A stretch of 64,000 nt of DNA. Origin: Schlesneria sp. DSM 10557 (GTDB taxonomy: Bacteria; Planctomycetota; Planctomycetia; Planctomycetales; Planctomycetaceae). Each line of letters opens with the position of its first letter. Position 1 is the first letter of the stretch. Of the stretch, positions 54,865 through 63,909 are shown in pieces. The stretch covers positions 186,001-250,000 of the forward strand of contig NZ_CP124747.1 of the NCBI RefSeq assembly GCF_041860085.1, written 5' to 3'. The notes under the pieces were generated by a model. It was not told the origin of the DNA. It worked only from the letters and a program-made list of their open reading frames with translations, and did no database searches. Made by a program: the position numbers and the translations under genes.

Positions 54865-56523
54865 ATGTCCCCGCTCATCGTTTCTCCCAAACGTCGATAC
54901 CTGGTCAATTTCAATCTGAAGCGGGTCCCTCACCTGTTTACCGATGTGCTGGTGATCGGTGCCGGAATTACCGGGATCCGGGCTGGACTGGCGATTGATC
55001 CCCGGCTGAATGTCGTGCTGGCCACGAAAGACCGGCTGAAGGAATCGAACAGCGCCTACGCTCAGGGGGGAATCGCGGGGGTGTTTGACCCTGTAGACGA
55101 TTTCGCCAATCACGTCGCGGACACGCTGGCCGCGGGCAAAGGGCTATGTAATCAGGACATTGTCGAGACAGTCGTGCGGGAAGCCCCGGCACGTATCCGT
55201 GAACTTGTTTCGATGGGCGCCCATTTTGATCAGGCCGACGGGGAAATCGCCCTCACGCAGGAAGGGGGCCACAGCCACCGTCGTGTTGTCCATGCCCTGG
55301 GAGACGCCACGGGCAAAGAAGTCATGCGGGCCTTAATCGAGCAGATTCGCAGTGCGCCGCAGATCGATATCTGGGAAAATACATTCACCATTGATCTGCT
55401 GACTCACGAAGGCGAATGCCGCGGAGCCTTGGTCTGGAATGCCAGCCACGGAAAAACCTTCGTCTGGGCCAAACAGACGATTCTCGCGACGGGCGGAGCG
55501 GGTCGGCTTTACCGGGAAACGACCAATCCCGAGATTGCCACAGCGGACGGGCATGCGATGGCCTTTCGCGCGGGGTGTGAACTTCGCGACATGGAATTCA
55601 TGCAGTTCCATCCTACCGTTCTCTACATCGCGGGATCGTCACGGCACCTGATCTCAGAGGCGGCTCGTGGGGAGGGGGGACTGCTGCGTGACTGCTTCGG
55701 TCATCGCTTTATGCCCGATTACGATCCGGCAGCGGAACTCGCTCCACGCGATATCGTCAGTCGGTCGATCACGCGGCAAATGGAAAAGACGCGGCATCAC
55801 TGTGTCTACCTGGACCTCACACACCTTCCGCACTCCCTCGTGATGGAGCGGTTTCCGCACATTCGGCAGGTTTGTGCGCAATTCGGCCTGGATTTGTTGC
55901 GCGATCTGATCCCGGTTCGGCCGGGGGCTCACTACATGATTGGTGGTATCGCCGTCGACGATGAGGCAAGAACCTCGTTGCCGCGACTGTGGGCTGCGGG
56001 GGAAGTAACTTCCACGGGGCTGCACGGAGCCAACCGTCTTGCGAGCAACAGTCTGCTGGAAGGACTTGTGTTTGGATTGAGAGCCGGTCGCAACGCCTCG
56101 GCCGCAGCCTGTGGTGAGAAGGATCAGTTCACGGCGATGGCGATTACGCCCGACAAGCTCCCCTCAGTTCCGAAAGGAGACACACTAGGGGTGCTGGGAA
56201 GCGACTTTGATGACTCGGCACTGAAGCTCGATGACTTGCTCAACTCACTCAATAGCGAGATGTGGAGAAAAGTGGGGATCGAACGGAATGCTCAGGATCT
56301 GGAATCCGCTCTTCATCAGATTGAGTTCTGGGATCGGTACGTGGGACCGCACGAATTTTCGATCACAAAGGGATGGGAGTTACAGAATCTCCTGTTAGTT
56401 GCGAGGCTGATGGTGGCGGCGGCAATGGCACGCAAGGAAAGTCGCGGCACACATGCCCGCAGCGACTTTCCTCAAACCGATCCTGAACAAGCCAGACACA
56501 TCAGTCTGGTCGCAGCAAAGTAG
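54865..56523 (+). CDS. nadB: L-aspartate oxidase
   Basis: 552 residues. FAD-binding VLVIGAGITGIRAGLAI, then SNSAYAQGGIAGVFDP, EGGHSHRRVVHALGDATG, and GAHYMIGGIAVDD followed by LWAAGEVTSTGLHGANRLASNSLLEG, all hallmarks of NadB and its succinate dehydrogenase flavoprotein relatives. It oxidises L-aspartate to iminoaspartate, the first step of de novo NAD synthesis. About 25 residues precede the FAD domain. nadA and nadC are not in view. A convergent ferredoxin gene follows. Confidence 0.95.
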   Translation: MSPLIVSPKRRYLVNFNLKRVPHLFTDVLVIGAGITGIRAGLAIDPRLNVVLATKDRLKESNSAYAQGGIAGVFDPVDDFANHVADTLAAGKGLCNQDIVETVVREAPARIRELVSMGAHFDQADGEIALTQEGGHSHRRVVHALGDATGKEVMRALIEQIRSAPQIDIWENTFTIDLLTHEGECRGALVWNASHGKTFVWAKQTILATGGAGRLYRETTNPEIATADGHAMAFRAGCELRDMEFMQFHPTVLYIAGSSRHLISEAARGEGGLLRDCFGHRFMPDYDPAAELAPRDIVSRSITRQMEKTRHHCVYLDLTHLPHSLVMERFPHIRQVCAQFGLDLLRDLIPVRPGAHYMIGGIAVDDEARTSLPRLWAAGEVTSTGLHGANRLASNSLLEGLVFGLRAGRNASAAACGEKDQFTAMAITPDKLPSVPKGDTLGVLGSDFDDSALKLDDLLNSLNSEMWRKVGIERNAQDLESALHQIEFWDRYVGPHEFSITKGWELQNLLLVARLMVAAAMARKESRGTHARSDFPQTDPEQARHISLVAAK

Positions 56524-56539
56524 CGGACCACACATGCGC

Positions 56540-56573
56540 CGGGTGGTTGAGAGGCCTTACGAGGCCTCCACCC
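56540..56573. terminator. Hairpin between nadB and ferredoxin gene
   Basis: GGGTGG, a 5-base bulge, AGGCCT, loop TACG, AGGCCT and CCACCC form a bulged stem between the nadB stop and the convergent ferredoxin stop. Probably limits read-through in one or both directions; no strong U-tract. Confidence 0.45.
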
Positions 56574-56597
56574 ACTCTCCAGTGCGAATGTCGCGGA

Positions 56598-56957
56598 TCA
56601 GCTCCAGAAGTTTTCGCCATGCCAGTTCATGGGAGGCTTCGTCTGGACCTCGATATCACCATTCACGCACGTCTGACAGGCCAGTCGCAAATTCTTTTCA
56701 TTGCCAAGTCTGGCGAAGAACGTCAGGGGATGCGCCGTCATCGAAACCTTTTCGAACAGGCTTTGTGACGAACAGTTCTCAACCCCTTTTTTGACCATAA
56801 CCTTGCAGCTCGTGCAGAGGCCAAAGCCCATGCAGTTCACGTAATTATGTGGGGTGGGGTAAAGCTGTACGCCCGCCTTGAGTGCCTCGCGCCGCAGGTT
56901 GGCCCCCGCAGGAACTTCGATCGATTTCTTCTCATTGACGAATGTCACGGTCGGCAT
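56598..56957 (-). CDS. [2Fe-2S] ferredoxin
   Basis: 119 residues from the ATG at 56957; six extra in-frame codons from a TTG at 56975 are unlikely. Starts TVTFVNEKKSIEVPAGANL. Cluster ligands are C42, C48 and C51 (CMGFGLCTSC) and C94 (ACQTC), with a C-x5-C-x2-C pattern. An additional Cys (C62) lies between. Soluble electron carrier; partner enzyme not evident. It is downstream of the glycan cluster on the same strand, across a 208-base gap, so probably independent. Confidence 0.9.
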   Translation of the reverse strand: MPTVTFVNEKKSIEVPAGANLRREALKAGVQLYPTPHNYVNCMGFGLCTSCKVMVKKGVENCSSQSLFEKVSMTAHPLTFFARLGNEKNLRLACQTCVNGDIEVQTKPPMNWHGENFWS

Positions 56958-57165
56958 CGTGCTGCTCTTTCCCAATCGAGATGTTGACGAACGAATCAGC
57001 GATAACGTGAATCATATTCACGAAGGGAAGTTCAACGCAATCGATCGTCGAGCAGCCGCGGACCAACGGCAGCGGAAGTGCGCAGCACATGACAGGGCAC
57101 AGTCCCGAGAACGAGGCGCAAAGCCTCGGTGATGAGAGATCGAGCGAATCGCTGCGAAGACTCGA

Positions 57166-58353
57166 TCAAACCAGCATGAGTGCGGACGACCCGGTCGGCA
57201 GGAACCGGCGCCATTCCTGAATCATGCGCTTGTATTCGATTCCAACGCTCCTGGGTTGACGGTCGAGATCATACAGGCCAACCGGGTGGACGTTGTTATT
57301 TTCTTCCCGCAGCGCAACGTCCCAGTCGATTTGGTCGGTCAGACTGTACCAGGTAAAACCGACGATGGGGACACCATCTTGCCGCAGTCGCAGCATCGTA
57401 TTCCACTCTTTCCACAACCACTGAACGGATCCCGACTCTTCGCGGATGTTCGTTTCCGTATGCATCAGGGGGAGACCGTAGCGGTTGTAGTAATCCTTGG
57501 CAATGACGTAGTAGCCGAAGAACTCGCCCGCGGCGACGGTTGAACCATCAGAGCGCAGAAGATGTTCGTTAGTAACGTAATAGTCGGTTCCCATGATGCA
57601 GCGGAACTTGTAGTCCTGGTTCATGAAAAAATTGTAATCGCTTTCCGACATCCCATGCTCAATCATATAGCGATAAATCGGAGCACTAATGACGTGACCG
57701 TAGGTGAGATCAAGCGGGATAAATCGCCGCTCGTTGTAGAACCTGGCAGCCTTGACCAGTTCCGGCCCTGCCGGGTGTGTATATTCGCTGGACTCGCTTT
57801 GAATGAAGACGGCGTCTGGGACAGACTTCAGAATCGCCTTCATCGCGAAGAGGTTGGCTTTGCAGAGATTGATCGTCGCTCGCACGAACGATTCGTCATC
57901 CGTTCGCATTTCGTTCCACCAGCCATACTTGGCAGAGAAGAGAGCCGTAATCAGTATCTCATTGACGGGAGTCCAGTACTTAGTGCCCGGATAGCGACGA
58001 GCGACTTCCCCCGCATATTCGGCGAACAGTTGTGGGAAATCTGTATTCTGAAAATTACCCACCCAGTCGGGAACACCAAAGTGACATAGATCCAGAATGG
58101 GAAGGATGCCCATCTCGTCCATGCGATTCATCACATCGTCGAACCATGACCAGTCATATCGCCCTGGGCCGAGAAACACCTTATGGAGCGCTGGCCCCCA
58201 CCGGAGGTAAGTGATATTGAGATCTTGCACGAGTTGCAGGTCCTCTTCCCATCTCTCGTAATGTCCGCATTTTTCCATTTGGTCGATGCGTTTGCCGCCA
58301 GCGATGGTCGGGTAGCTGTTTTCGATACCCGTAGCGAACATAAAACCGTGCAT
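57166..58353 (-). CDS. GH1-like glycoside hydrolase, last gene of glycan cluster
   Basis: 395 residues from the ATG at 58353 with GGAAGG 5 bases upstream; a TTG at 58371 is the alternative. TIM-barrel sequence of glycoside hydrolase family 1: E132 in TPVNEI matches the acid/base Glu and E300 in HTETN the nucleophile. Shorter than typical GH1 enzymes (about 450) and without a signal peptide, so it should act in the cytoplasm. A terminator-like hairpin (58385-58414) lies just upstream. Could be a beta-glycosidase or a glycosyltransferring relative. Confidence 0.85.
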   Translation of the reverse strand: MHGFMFATGIENSYPTIAGGKRIDQMEKCGHYERWEEDLQLVQDLNITYLRWGPALHKVFLGPGRYDWSWFDDVMNRMDEMGILPILDLCHFGVPDWVGNFQNTDFPQLFAEYAGEVARRYPGTKYWTPVNEILITALFSAKYGWWNEMRTDDESFVRATINLCKANLFAMKAILKSVPDAVFIQSESSEYTHPAGPELVKAARFYNERRFIPLDLTYGHVISAPIYRYMIEHGMSESDYNFFMNQDYKFRCIMGTDYYVTNEHLLRSDGSTVAAGEFFGYYVIAKDYYNRYGLPLMHTETNIREESGSVQWLWKEWNTMLRLRQDGVPIVGFTWYSLTDQIDWDVALREENNNVHPVGLYDLDRQPRSVGIEYKRMIQEWRRFLPTGSSALMLV

Positions 58354-58375
58354 GAAGACCTTCCGTAGCAACGAA

Positions 58376-58414
58376 GGAAAAAGCAGGTGCGCGCTGAACG
58401 ATCAGCGCGCACCT
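58376..58414 (-). terminator. Terminator-like hairpin directly before the GH1 gene
   Basis: Perfect 13-base arms AGGTGCGCGCTGA (58385-58397) and TCAGCGCGCACCT (58402-58414) with a 4-base loop; on the minus strand it is followed by GCTTTTTCC (58376-58384). It sits between the 71-residue gene and the GH1 start, only about 20 bases before that start. Either terminates the upstream genes or attenuates read-through into GH1. Confidence 0.8.
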
Positions 58415-58447
58415 TGATCCCAATTGACCTACTCAAGTGAGCGATTC

Positions 58448-58663
58448 TCAACCTTTTGCAGGAGGGGTGTAGACCTGCATATCCCCTGGCCACCAGCGCG
58501 CCTGGAAATCCCGACGGAACTGTGCTTCGCCCGGTTCCAGGTCACCGGACACTTCGATTGGCTCCAGGGACGAACCCGCTGTACGTTCAAAAAAGAGGGG
58601 AACCTCGGTCAGAGGCTCGGAGTTGGAAAAATTGGTATCTGCCAGATATTCGGTCGTATTCAT
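58448..58663 (-). CDS. Small acidic unknown protein in glycan cluster
   Basis: 71 residues from the ATG at 58663, with AGGAAG upstream. Opens MNTTEYLADTNFSNSEPLTE and ends WWPGDMQVYTPPAKG. Acidic with several aromatic residues, no membrane segment or cysteine. It lies 80 bases after the GH1/RmlD gene and before the terminator-like hairpin. The start signal and even composition support a real gene. No family recognised. Confidence 0.65.
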   Translation of the reverse strand: MNTTEYLADTNFSNSEPLTEVPLFFERTAGSSLEPIEVSGDLEPGEAQFRRDFQARWWPGDMQVYTPPAKG

Positions 58664-58743
58664 TTCGCTTCCTATTGTTATGAAATGTTCCATCTGCTGT
58701 TGGGCAAGTTTGATGCCACTGCGTTTGGAGTTGCTGTCGAAAC

Positions 58744-60909
58744 CTACAGCATGTGGCTGTCATGCAGATAACGAGAGATCGCGACTCGCCACGGGGATAA
58801 GGTGATTCCTCTTTCACTCGCGATGGCTCGGTAGGCCGATGGTGCTTGACGAGTGGATGGGGTTGGTTTCCGGACAGAAACCCGAGGTTGTTCAAGGCGA
58901 AGTCTGCTCGCCAGTTCTGCCGCGACTTCTTCAAGTGTCGCGAACCCTTCCCCCGCGAGGTGCCAGATCCCTGAATTGCCATCGATCAACAGGTCGAGCC
59001 CTGTGTTCACGATCTCGGGAAGATAGGTGAGGGACATTGTGATCGGGTCGAGGCAACAGGGAATCCCATCGTTGAACGCCTGTACGCTCCTCCGGAGGAA
59101 TCCATTTTTCGCCGAGATATCCAGATATGCGCCCGGGCGGACCAGCAGTGCATGAGGTGCCGTGTCGAGAATACGAAGCTCGGTCTGGAGTTTCGTTCGT
59201 CCAAACTCGCAGATCGGGTTCGGAGTATCACTCTCCCGATAGGGTTGCTCCCTTTCGACTCCAAACACGGATGAGGACGAGAACGCCATCAACGGAAGGT
59301 TCGCCGCCCGCGAGATCGTTGCCAGTGCCCCGGGTTCATTCAGACTACGGGGGTCGCTGGCTCGCGTGCGGTATTTGAGGAATGTGTCTTCGCGCGACTG
59401 ACCTGTGTAGATGATGGCCCAGGGCTTCGTCCGCAACAGCATGTTGTCGATGTTCCGCGGGTTTGAAAAGTCATGCTTTGATCGGCTGATTGCCTTCACG
59501 GGTAGACCACGGATTTCACAGCAAACTTTGATCGAGTTTCCCAACGTATCCCCATTGCTGATCAGCAGAATGGGGGGGCCCTTGATCGGCTGTCGATGGG
59601 GCGAAGTCTGTGGAGATCGAATCAAAAAGCGGATGTCGCGCCGCCACCAGCCATCCCCTGCCAGGACCGCATGAGAGGGCTTTGTTCCTGAGGCGAGTTC
59701 TTTTGCCAGCTTCGCGACTGCTGTCGGGCGAGGAACAGGTCCCCGGACGTCGAAGGCGCCCGATTCATAGTAGCCGGCTTTGCGGGTGAGCAGAGAGTTC
59801 CAGTCAAACGAACCCAGGAGCGCCCAGGCCGTTACGGCGCGGAGATCGACTCCGTGCTCCTGTCGAGCGTCGTGGGCGTGGTTCCAGACTTCGTTCAACC
59901 ATCTGAGCTGCTCTTCACGCGTGCAACCAATGTGAGCTTCCGTGATGGCGATGGGAGTGCGGTACCGTTTCCACGCCTCCTGGACCAGTTTTTTCACCCC
60001 CACCAGGCCTTCTCGTCGCACGCGCACCGCTTCGATGTCAGCGTAGACGTGTTTGCCGTTACTTCCCCGGCAACCGACCGGGTACCTGTGGTATCGCCGG
60101 TCGAGATACCGCTCGCTGGTCACGTAGTAATTGATCCCGAGGATATCGGCGGGAAGCGGATTGTCAGCGAACCACCGCAGGGATTCTTCCGGCACTCCCA
60201 GCCATTCGAAGTAAGATCCGATGGGGTGATGTCGATCGACGGCTCCTGCCAGCAAGTCAAAGGTCAGCCAGCGACGCTGATTATCGAAGTCAGCCTGATA
60301 TTGCAGGGACGGAGAGGCAAACGTCTTCCCGAGATCCTCTGTCTGAATCAACCTAGCCTCAGGATTCACTTTTCTAATGGCGCGCATCGCCAGTACCGTC
60401 GCCTGACACTGGTTGAGCATCGCCATAGCGAATGCCCGGCTGTCTCGTTGGTGAGGATACCAGTGCCCATAAAGAGCGCTGAATCGAGCCGTGGTGAGAG
60501 GTTCGTTGACCGGGGTGTAGCCTGTCACCCACGGATACCTCGAGGCGAATGCGAAAGCATACGCCTCGAGTCCCTTAGCAAAACTATCCTTCAGCAGATC
60601 GACTCCGTGCGGGCCGCCGCCGTGATGAACTAAACCTGCAATGGGGGCGATGTTGAGCTGTTTCAGTCGCTGAAACCGCTCATCGATCCATCCCCATTCA
60701 TAGTGCTCCGAAGCAGCGGGCGACGCCCACTCCCAGAGAGCAGGGTACCTCACGACCTTGATACCCAGGTCGGCGATCCGGTTCAAATCGTCGACTCGAG
60801 CCCAATGTCCCGAACGTTCGAACTGATCATGGAAGTCGTCCCCGACTCGATTACGGGTGCATTCCAAGCCCCCCCATAACCGGATCCCTTGATCGTCAAG
60901 AATATCCAT
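58744..60909 (-). CDS. GH1-like hydrolase fused to RmlD-like domain
   Basis: 721 residues. Residues 1-405 are a GH1-like barrel with E136 in TPVNEP and E324 in ITEAH as the catalytic pair. From about 445 an RmlD-like (dTDP-4-dehydrorhamnose reductase) domain runs to the end: LLISNGDTLG replaces the usual GxxGxLG dinucleotide loop, SSSSVFG matches the STDYVF strand, and EFGRTKLQTE has Phe569 in place of the catalytic Tyr (Lys573 kept). The reductase half may therefore be inactive or have a changed role. It starts 45 bases after the glycosyltransferase/mutase gene, so they are co-transcribed. Confidence 0.88.
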   Translation of the reverse strand: MDILDDQGIRLWGGLECTRNRVGDDFHDQFERSGHWARVDDLNRIADLGIKVVRYPALWEWASPAASEHYEWGWIDERFQRLKQLNIAPIAGLVHHGGGPHGVDLLKDSFAKGLEAYAFAFASRYPWVTGYTPVNEPLTTARFSALYGHWYPHQRDSRAFAMAMLNQCQATVLAMRAIRKVNPEARLIQTEDLGKTFASPSLQYQADFDNQRRWLTFDLLAGAVDRHHPIGSYFEWLGVPEESLRWFADNPLPADILGINYYVTSERYLDRRYHRYPVGCRGSNGKHVYADIEAVRVRREGLVGVKKLVQEAWKRYRTPIAITEAHIGCTREEQLRWLNEVWNHAHDARQEHGVDLRAVTAWALLGSFDWNSLLTRKAGYYESGAFDVRGPVPRPTAVAKLAKELASGTKPSHAVLAGDGWWRRDIRFLIRSPQTSPHRQPIKGPPILLISNGDTLGNSIKVCCEIRGLPVKAISRSKHDFSNPRNIDNMLLRTKPWAIIYTGQSREDTFLKYRTRASDPRSLNEPGALATISRAANLPLMAFSSSSVFGVEREQPYRESDTPNPICEFGRTKLQTELRILDTAPHALLVRPGAYLDISAKNGFLRRSVQAFNDGIPCCLDPITMSLTYLPEIVNTGLDLLIDGNSGIWHLAGEGFATLEEVAAELASRLRLEQPRVSVRKPTPSTRQAPSAYRAIASERGITLSPWRVAISRYLHDSHML

Positions 60910-60954
60910 CTTCTCAGTGCCTCGTGAAAACCGGCGTCATGTAAAGGTGACTGC

Positions 60955-63909
60955 TCACACTACTTTGACGACTTCACCGGGTTGCACAGAGTGACTATTC
61001 GTCTGATGTGCAGCCCGCAGGCTCAGTGCCTTTTCTGCTGCTTTCTTGCCCGCCAGAAACGCATGATCCGAATTGTAGTACTCCCATTCGCTGTAGCGTC
61101 CGGCAAGGATGACGTCGTGCTGGCCCAGCCAGTCACGAATCAGGGTTACGTTTGCTGTACGAGCGTGGTCATAAAGTACGTAGGCGTGCGGCATATCAAT
61201 TTCTGCCGTTGTCCAGATCTCATCGTGGGGCTTGATGATTCCGACCTTGCGGCAGTCGTCGATACATCGCTGGATCAGTCTTTCCCCTTCATAAGGAAGT
61301 GGTTTCGATTCGGCCCGGTAAGTGATCTCACATGTGATCCCGAATCCGCCGGGGGGATTGCAGTGCGGACTGGCGTTCCCCTGCACAAAGATCCGGTGGA
61401 ACACCGTGTCCTCTGGATAGTAGATCCAGTGCTTGTCCGTCACCGCCTCACGCCCGATTCCAATGTGGACGCAGCGAACCGAGATGTAACGAAGTCCTGC
61501 GGCGGCCTGCTTGACCTCTTCCGGTGCTTCGTCCCCGGCAAGACGAACCAGCACGGGGAGTGGCATCGTGCTGATCAATTGATCGTAAGAGATCACCGAT
61601 CCATCCCGCAAAGTGATCTGGTGCTGACTTGGAGAGAAGCCTGCAACATCCGCGTTCAGACGAAGCTGACTCTTAATATGGGGAATGAAACCATCCATCA
61701 GTGCCTGGAACCCCCCGCGAAGGGGATAGCCGAACCGTGCGTTGGGTCCCATCGGTTTGGGCACCGGTGAAAGTGCACCATCGATCATCTCCTCAAGATC
61801 AGGCATGGGAACTCGGCCACCCAACCATGACGTTTCCATCTCGGTCAGCGGGACGGCCCACAATTTTCGGTTGTAAGGAATGGCGAAATGTTTCGCGATC
61901 CCCTTACCCCAGACCTGATAGATAAACTCTTCAAAGTTGGCGGGACCGCTCGGCTTCGGAGTTTCCGTTCGTTTCGTCGACAGTTCTGCCGTGCTTTCAA
62001 TGATCCCATCGGCACAACAATCCTCCAGACGATTGCGAGCTGTACCATTGCTCGGTCTATCGACGTGGTGCGATGCGTCATGGCCATTTCGCAGTACCTG
62101 CGTACCTGCGTCGCGAGAATGTCCATTACTCCGGTTTGTCCCATGAGTGATTCCGCTGTGCCCATTGGAACTGTGGTCCTTGGAACCGCTGTGTGCGTCG
62201 CTTTCACGCTGTCCATTCGACGCTTGCGTTCCATTCGTCGAAGAACCGTTCTTAGCCTGCAGGCGACTGACGGTGGTGACGCTGCCCTGGGCATTTCCGT
62301 TCAGGCACGCGGCCCTAGTCACCCGTTCATCCTTCTGCGGCTCAGACGCGTTCGTCTCGTTGGTCGACCCGAAACGAGCCTCGATCGCTCCCATGATACA
62401 CTCCCGGATGACGTCAGGTGGGAGGCCATAGAGTGCACCTTGAAATGGATACCGTGTGAACACCGCTTTGCTGTAGACCCATGCCTCCCGGTCCTGCCAG
62501 TGGACGTTGTCTCCCAGGAGCAGCTTGTACATCTCGTGCACATACGAATCGTTGCTGAACATGATGTGGCCAGCGAAATCGAATGTGAAACCGTCGACTT
62601 CGATCGAACGGCACCATCCTCCGACGGTGTCATTCCGCTCAAGCAGTAGCGCATCTTTCCCCAGGTGATAGGTCGCACTTAATCCAGTAGGGCCGGCTCC
62701 CACGACGACGACGGGATGGTGCGAACTCCCGGGATTGCCGGCGCGTCCAGGGTGCACTTCCTTCGTGGAGTTGGATACCGATGTGCTCTCTTTCTCGGAA
62801 TTGATCGCCTCCGTGATCAAGTCTTCCATTTGACGGACGGTCCGATCCCACGAAGTGGCCTTCAGCACTTCACCCATGCGTTTGAGTCTCTTGTCTCGTT
62901 CCGCATCAGACTGTTCGAGTGCCGCCACGCACGCCGCTTCAAACTCATCGACGGTGTCGCCGAAGTAAACGATGTCCGAGTAAGGTTCTACCACGTCCGT
63001 AATCGATGTGCTGACGATGGCTTTCTCGGCAGCCATGTACTCGAGCGTTTTGGTGGGACTGATGAATTTCGTGGATGCGTTCTTTGCGAAGGGCAACAGA
63101 CTGACATCCCAACCACTGAGGTACGCAGGAAGCTCTTCGTACTTCCGTTGTCCCAGATAATGAATGTTTGCTGCGTGAGGTAACCGGCTCGGCTCAATTT
63201 TCACCACAGGGCCGACGATGACAAATTGCCATTCGGGGCGTCGTTGTGCTAACCCCGCCAGCAGGTCGACGTCGAAGCGTTCGTCGACGACGCCGAAGAA
63301 ACCGAGCCGTGGATGTGGCAGCGAGGCCTGGTCGTGCGGTTCCTCGAGCGTCTCCTTCGCTTTGCCGAAGTGTGCTGCGTCGACGCTACTGCTGAAGCAG
63401 TGGACATGGGGATGCCGCGAACACTTCGCTCTGTAGAGGCTGGGCCCCCCGGTGAACACGAGCGCCGCTTTCTGAAGAAGTTGGTTCTCAAGTTCCAGCA
63501 ACTCAGGGGGGGCGTGAAGGAAGGCGGAAAGTTCATCCATGCAATCGTACACCACCAGCGACGGTTTCAGTGATTCGAGCAGGGGAACAGCCATCGGTGT
63601 GTAGCACCAGGCGACAGGATCTTGAAGTGACTGAGATGACTTCAACTGGTCGATCAGGCTCTGCAGTGCGGGAATCTGATTGGGATGAAAGCCCCCCTCG
63701 CGCACATTCGTGACAGGGGTGCATACGAAGAGGTTGGGACCCGCTTCGGTAATTCTCCATGACGGAGTTGCTGATTCATCGAAGACCGGCTCTTCGATGT
63801 AGAAGACGCGAGTATCAGTGCCCAGCCGACTCAAAATATGCTGAGGTCGCTGCCACACAAAACTCCATCGAAGATGGCAGAATACCACGATGTCATATTT
63901 CAAGTTCAT
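60955..63909 (-). CDS. Glycosyltransferase fused to UDP-galactopyranose mutase-like flavoprotein
   Basis: 984 residues; GGAG lies 7 bases before the ATG. Residues 1-375 form a GT-B type glycosyltransferase (WQRPQHILSRL, VDERFDVDLL, FISPTKTLEYMAAEKAIVST). A Ser-rich linker leads to an FAD domain at about 398-970: VVVVGAGPTGLSATYHLG, GGWCRSIEVDGFTFDFAGHI, and WGKGIAKHFAIPYNRKLWAV, as in UDP-galactopyranose mutases and related amine-oxidase-fold proteins. Residues 513-656 are an Asn/Gly/Ser/His-rich insertion inside this domain. It may make and transfer a furanose sugar. First gene of the cluster; the region upstream to the window end has no gene. Confidence 0.88.
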   Translation of the reverse strand: MNLKYDIVVFCHLRWSFVWQRPQHILSRLGTDTRVFYIEEPVFDESATPSWRITEAGPNLFVCTPVTNVREGGFHPNQIPALQSLIDQLKSSQSLQDPVAWCYTPMAVPLLESLKPSLVVYDCMDELSAFLHAPPELLELENQLLQKAALVFTGGPSLYRAKCSRHPHVHCFSSSVDAAHFGKAKETLEEPHDQASLPHPRLGFFGVVDERFDVDLLAGLAQRRPEWQFVIVGPVVKIEPSRLPHAANIHYLGQRKYEELPAYLSGWDVSLLPFAKNASTKFISPTKTLEYMAAEKAIVSTSITDVVEPYSDIVYFGDTVDEFEAACVAALEQSDAERDKRLKRMGEVLKATSWDRTVRQMEDLITEAINSEKESTSVSNSTKEVHPGRAGNPGSSHHPVVVVGAGPTGLSATYHLGKDALLLERNDTVGGWCRSIEVDGFTFDFAGHIMFSNDSYVHEMYKLLLGDNVHWQDREAWVYSKAVFTRYPFQGALYGLPPDVIRECIMGAIEARFGSTNETNASEPQKDERVTRAACLNGNAQGSVTTVSRLQAKNGSSTNGTQASNGQRESDAHSGSKDHSSNGHSGITHGTNRSNGHSRDAGTQVLRNGHDASHHVDRPSNGTARNRLEDCCADGIIESTAELSTKRTETPKPSGPANFEEFIYQVWGKGIAKHFAIPYNRKLWAVPLTEMETSWLGGRVPMPDLEEMIDGALSPVPKPMGPNARFGYPLRGGFQALMDGFIPHIKSQLRLNADVAGFSPSQHQITLRDGSVISYDQLISTMPLPVLVRLAGDEAPEEVKQAAAGLRYISVRCVHIGIGREAVTDKHWIYYPEDTVFHRIFVQGNASPHCNPPGGFGITCEITYRAESKPLPYEGERLIQRCIDDCRKVGIIKPHDEIWTTAEIDMPHAYVLYDHARTANVTLIRDWLGQHDVILAGRYSEWEYYNSDHAFLAGKKAAEKALSLRAAHQTNSHSVQPGEVVKVV
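61942..62373 (-). repeat. Low-complexity coding insertion in the mutase-like domain
   Basis: Codes for about 144 residues rich in Asn, Gly, Ser and His, with repeated SNGHS and RNGH units, interrupting an otherwise well-ordered FAD domain. Probably a disordered surface loop. Confidence 0.7.
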
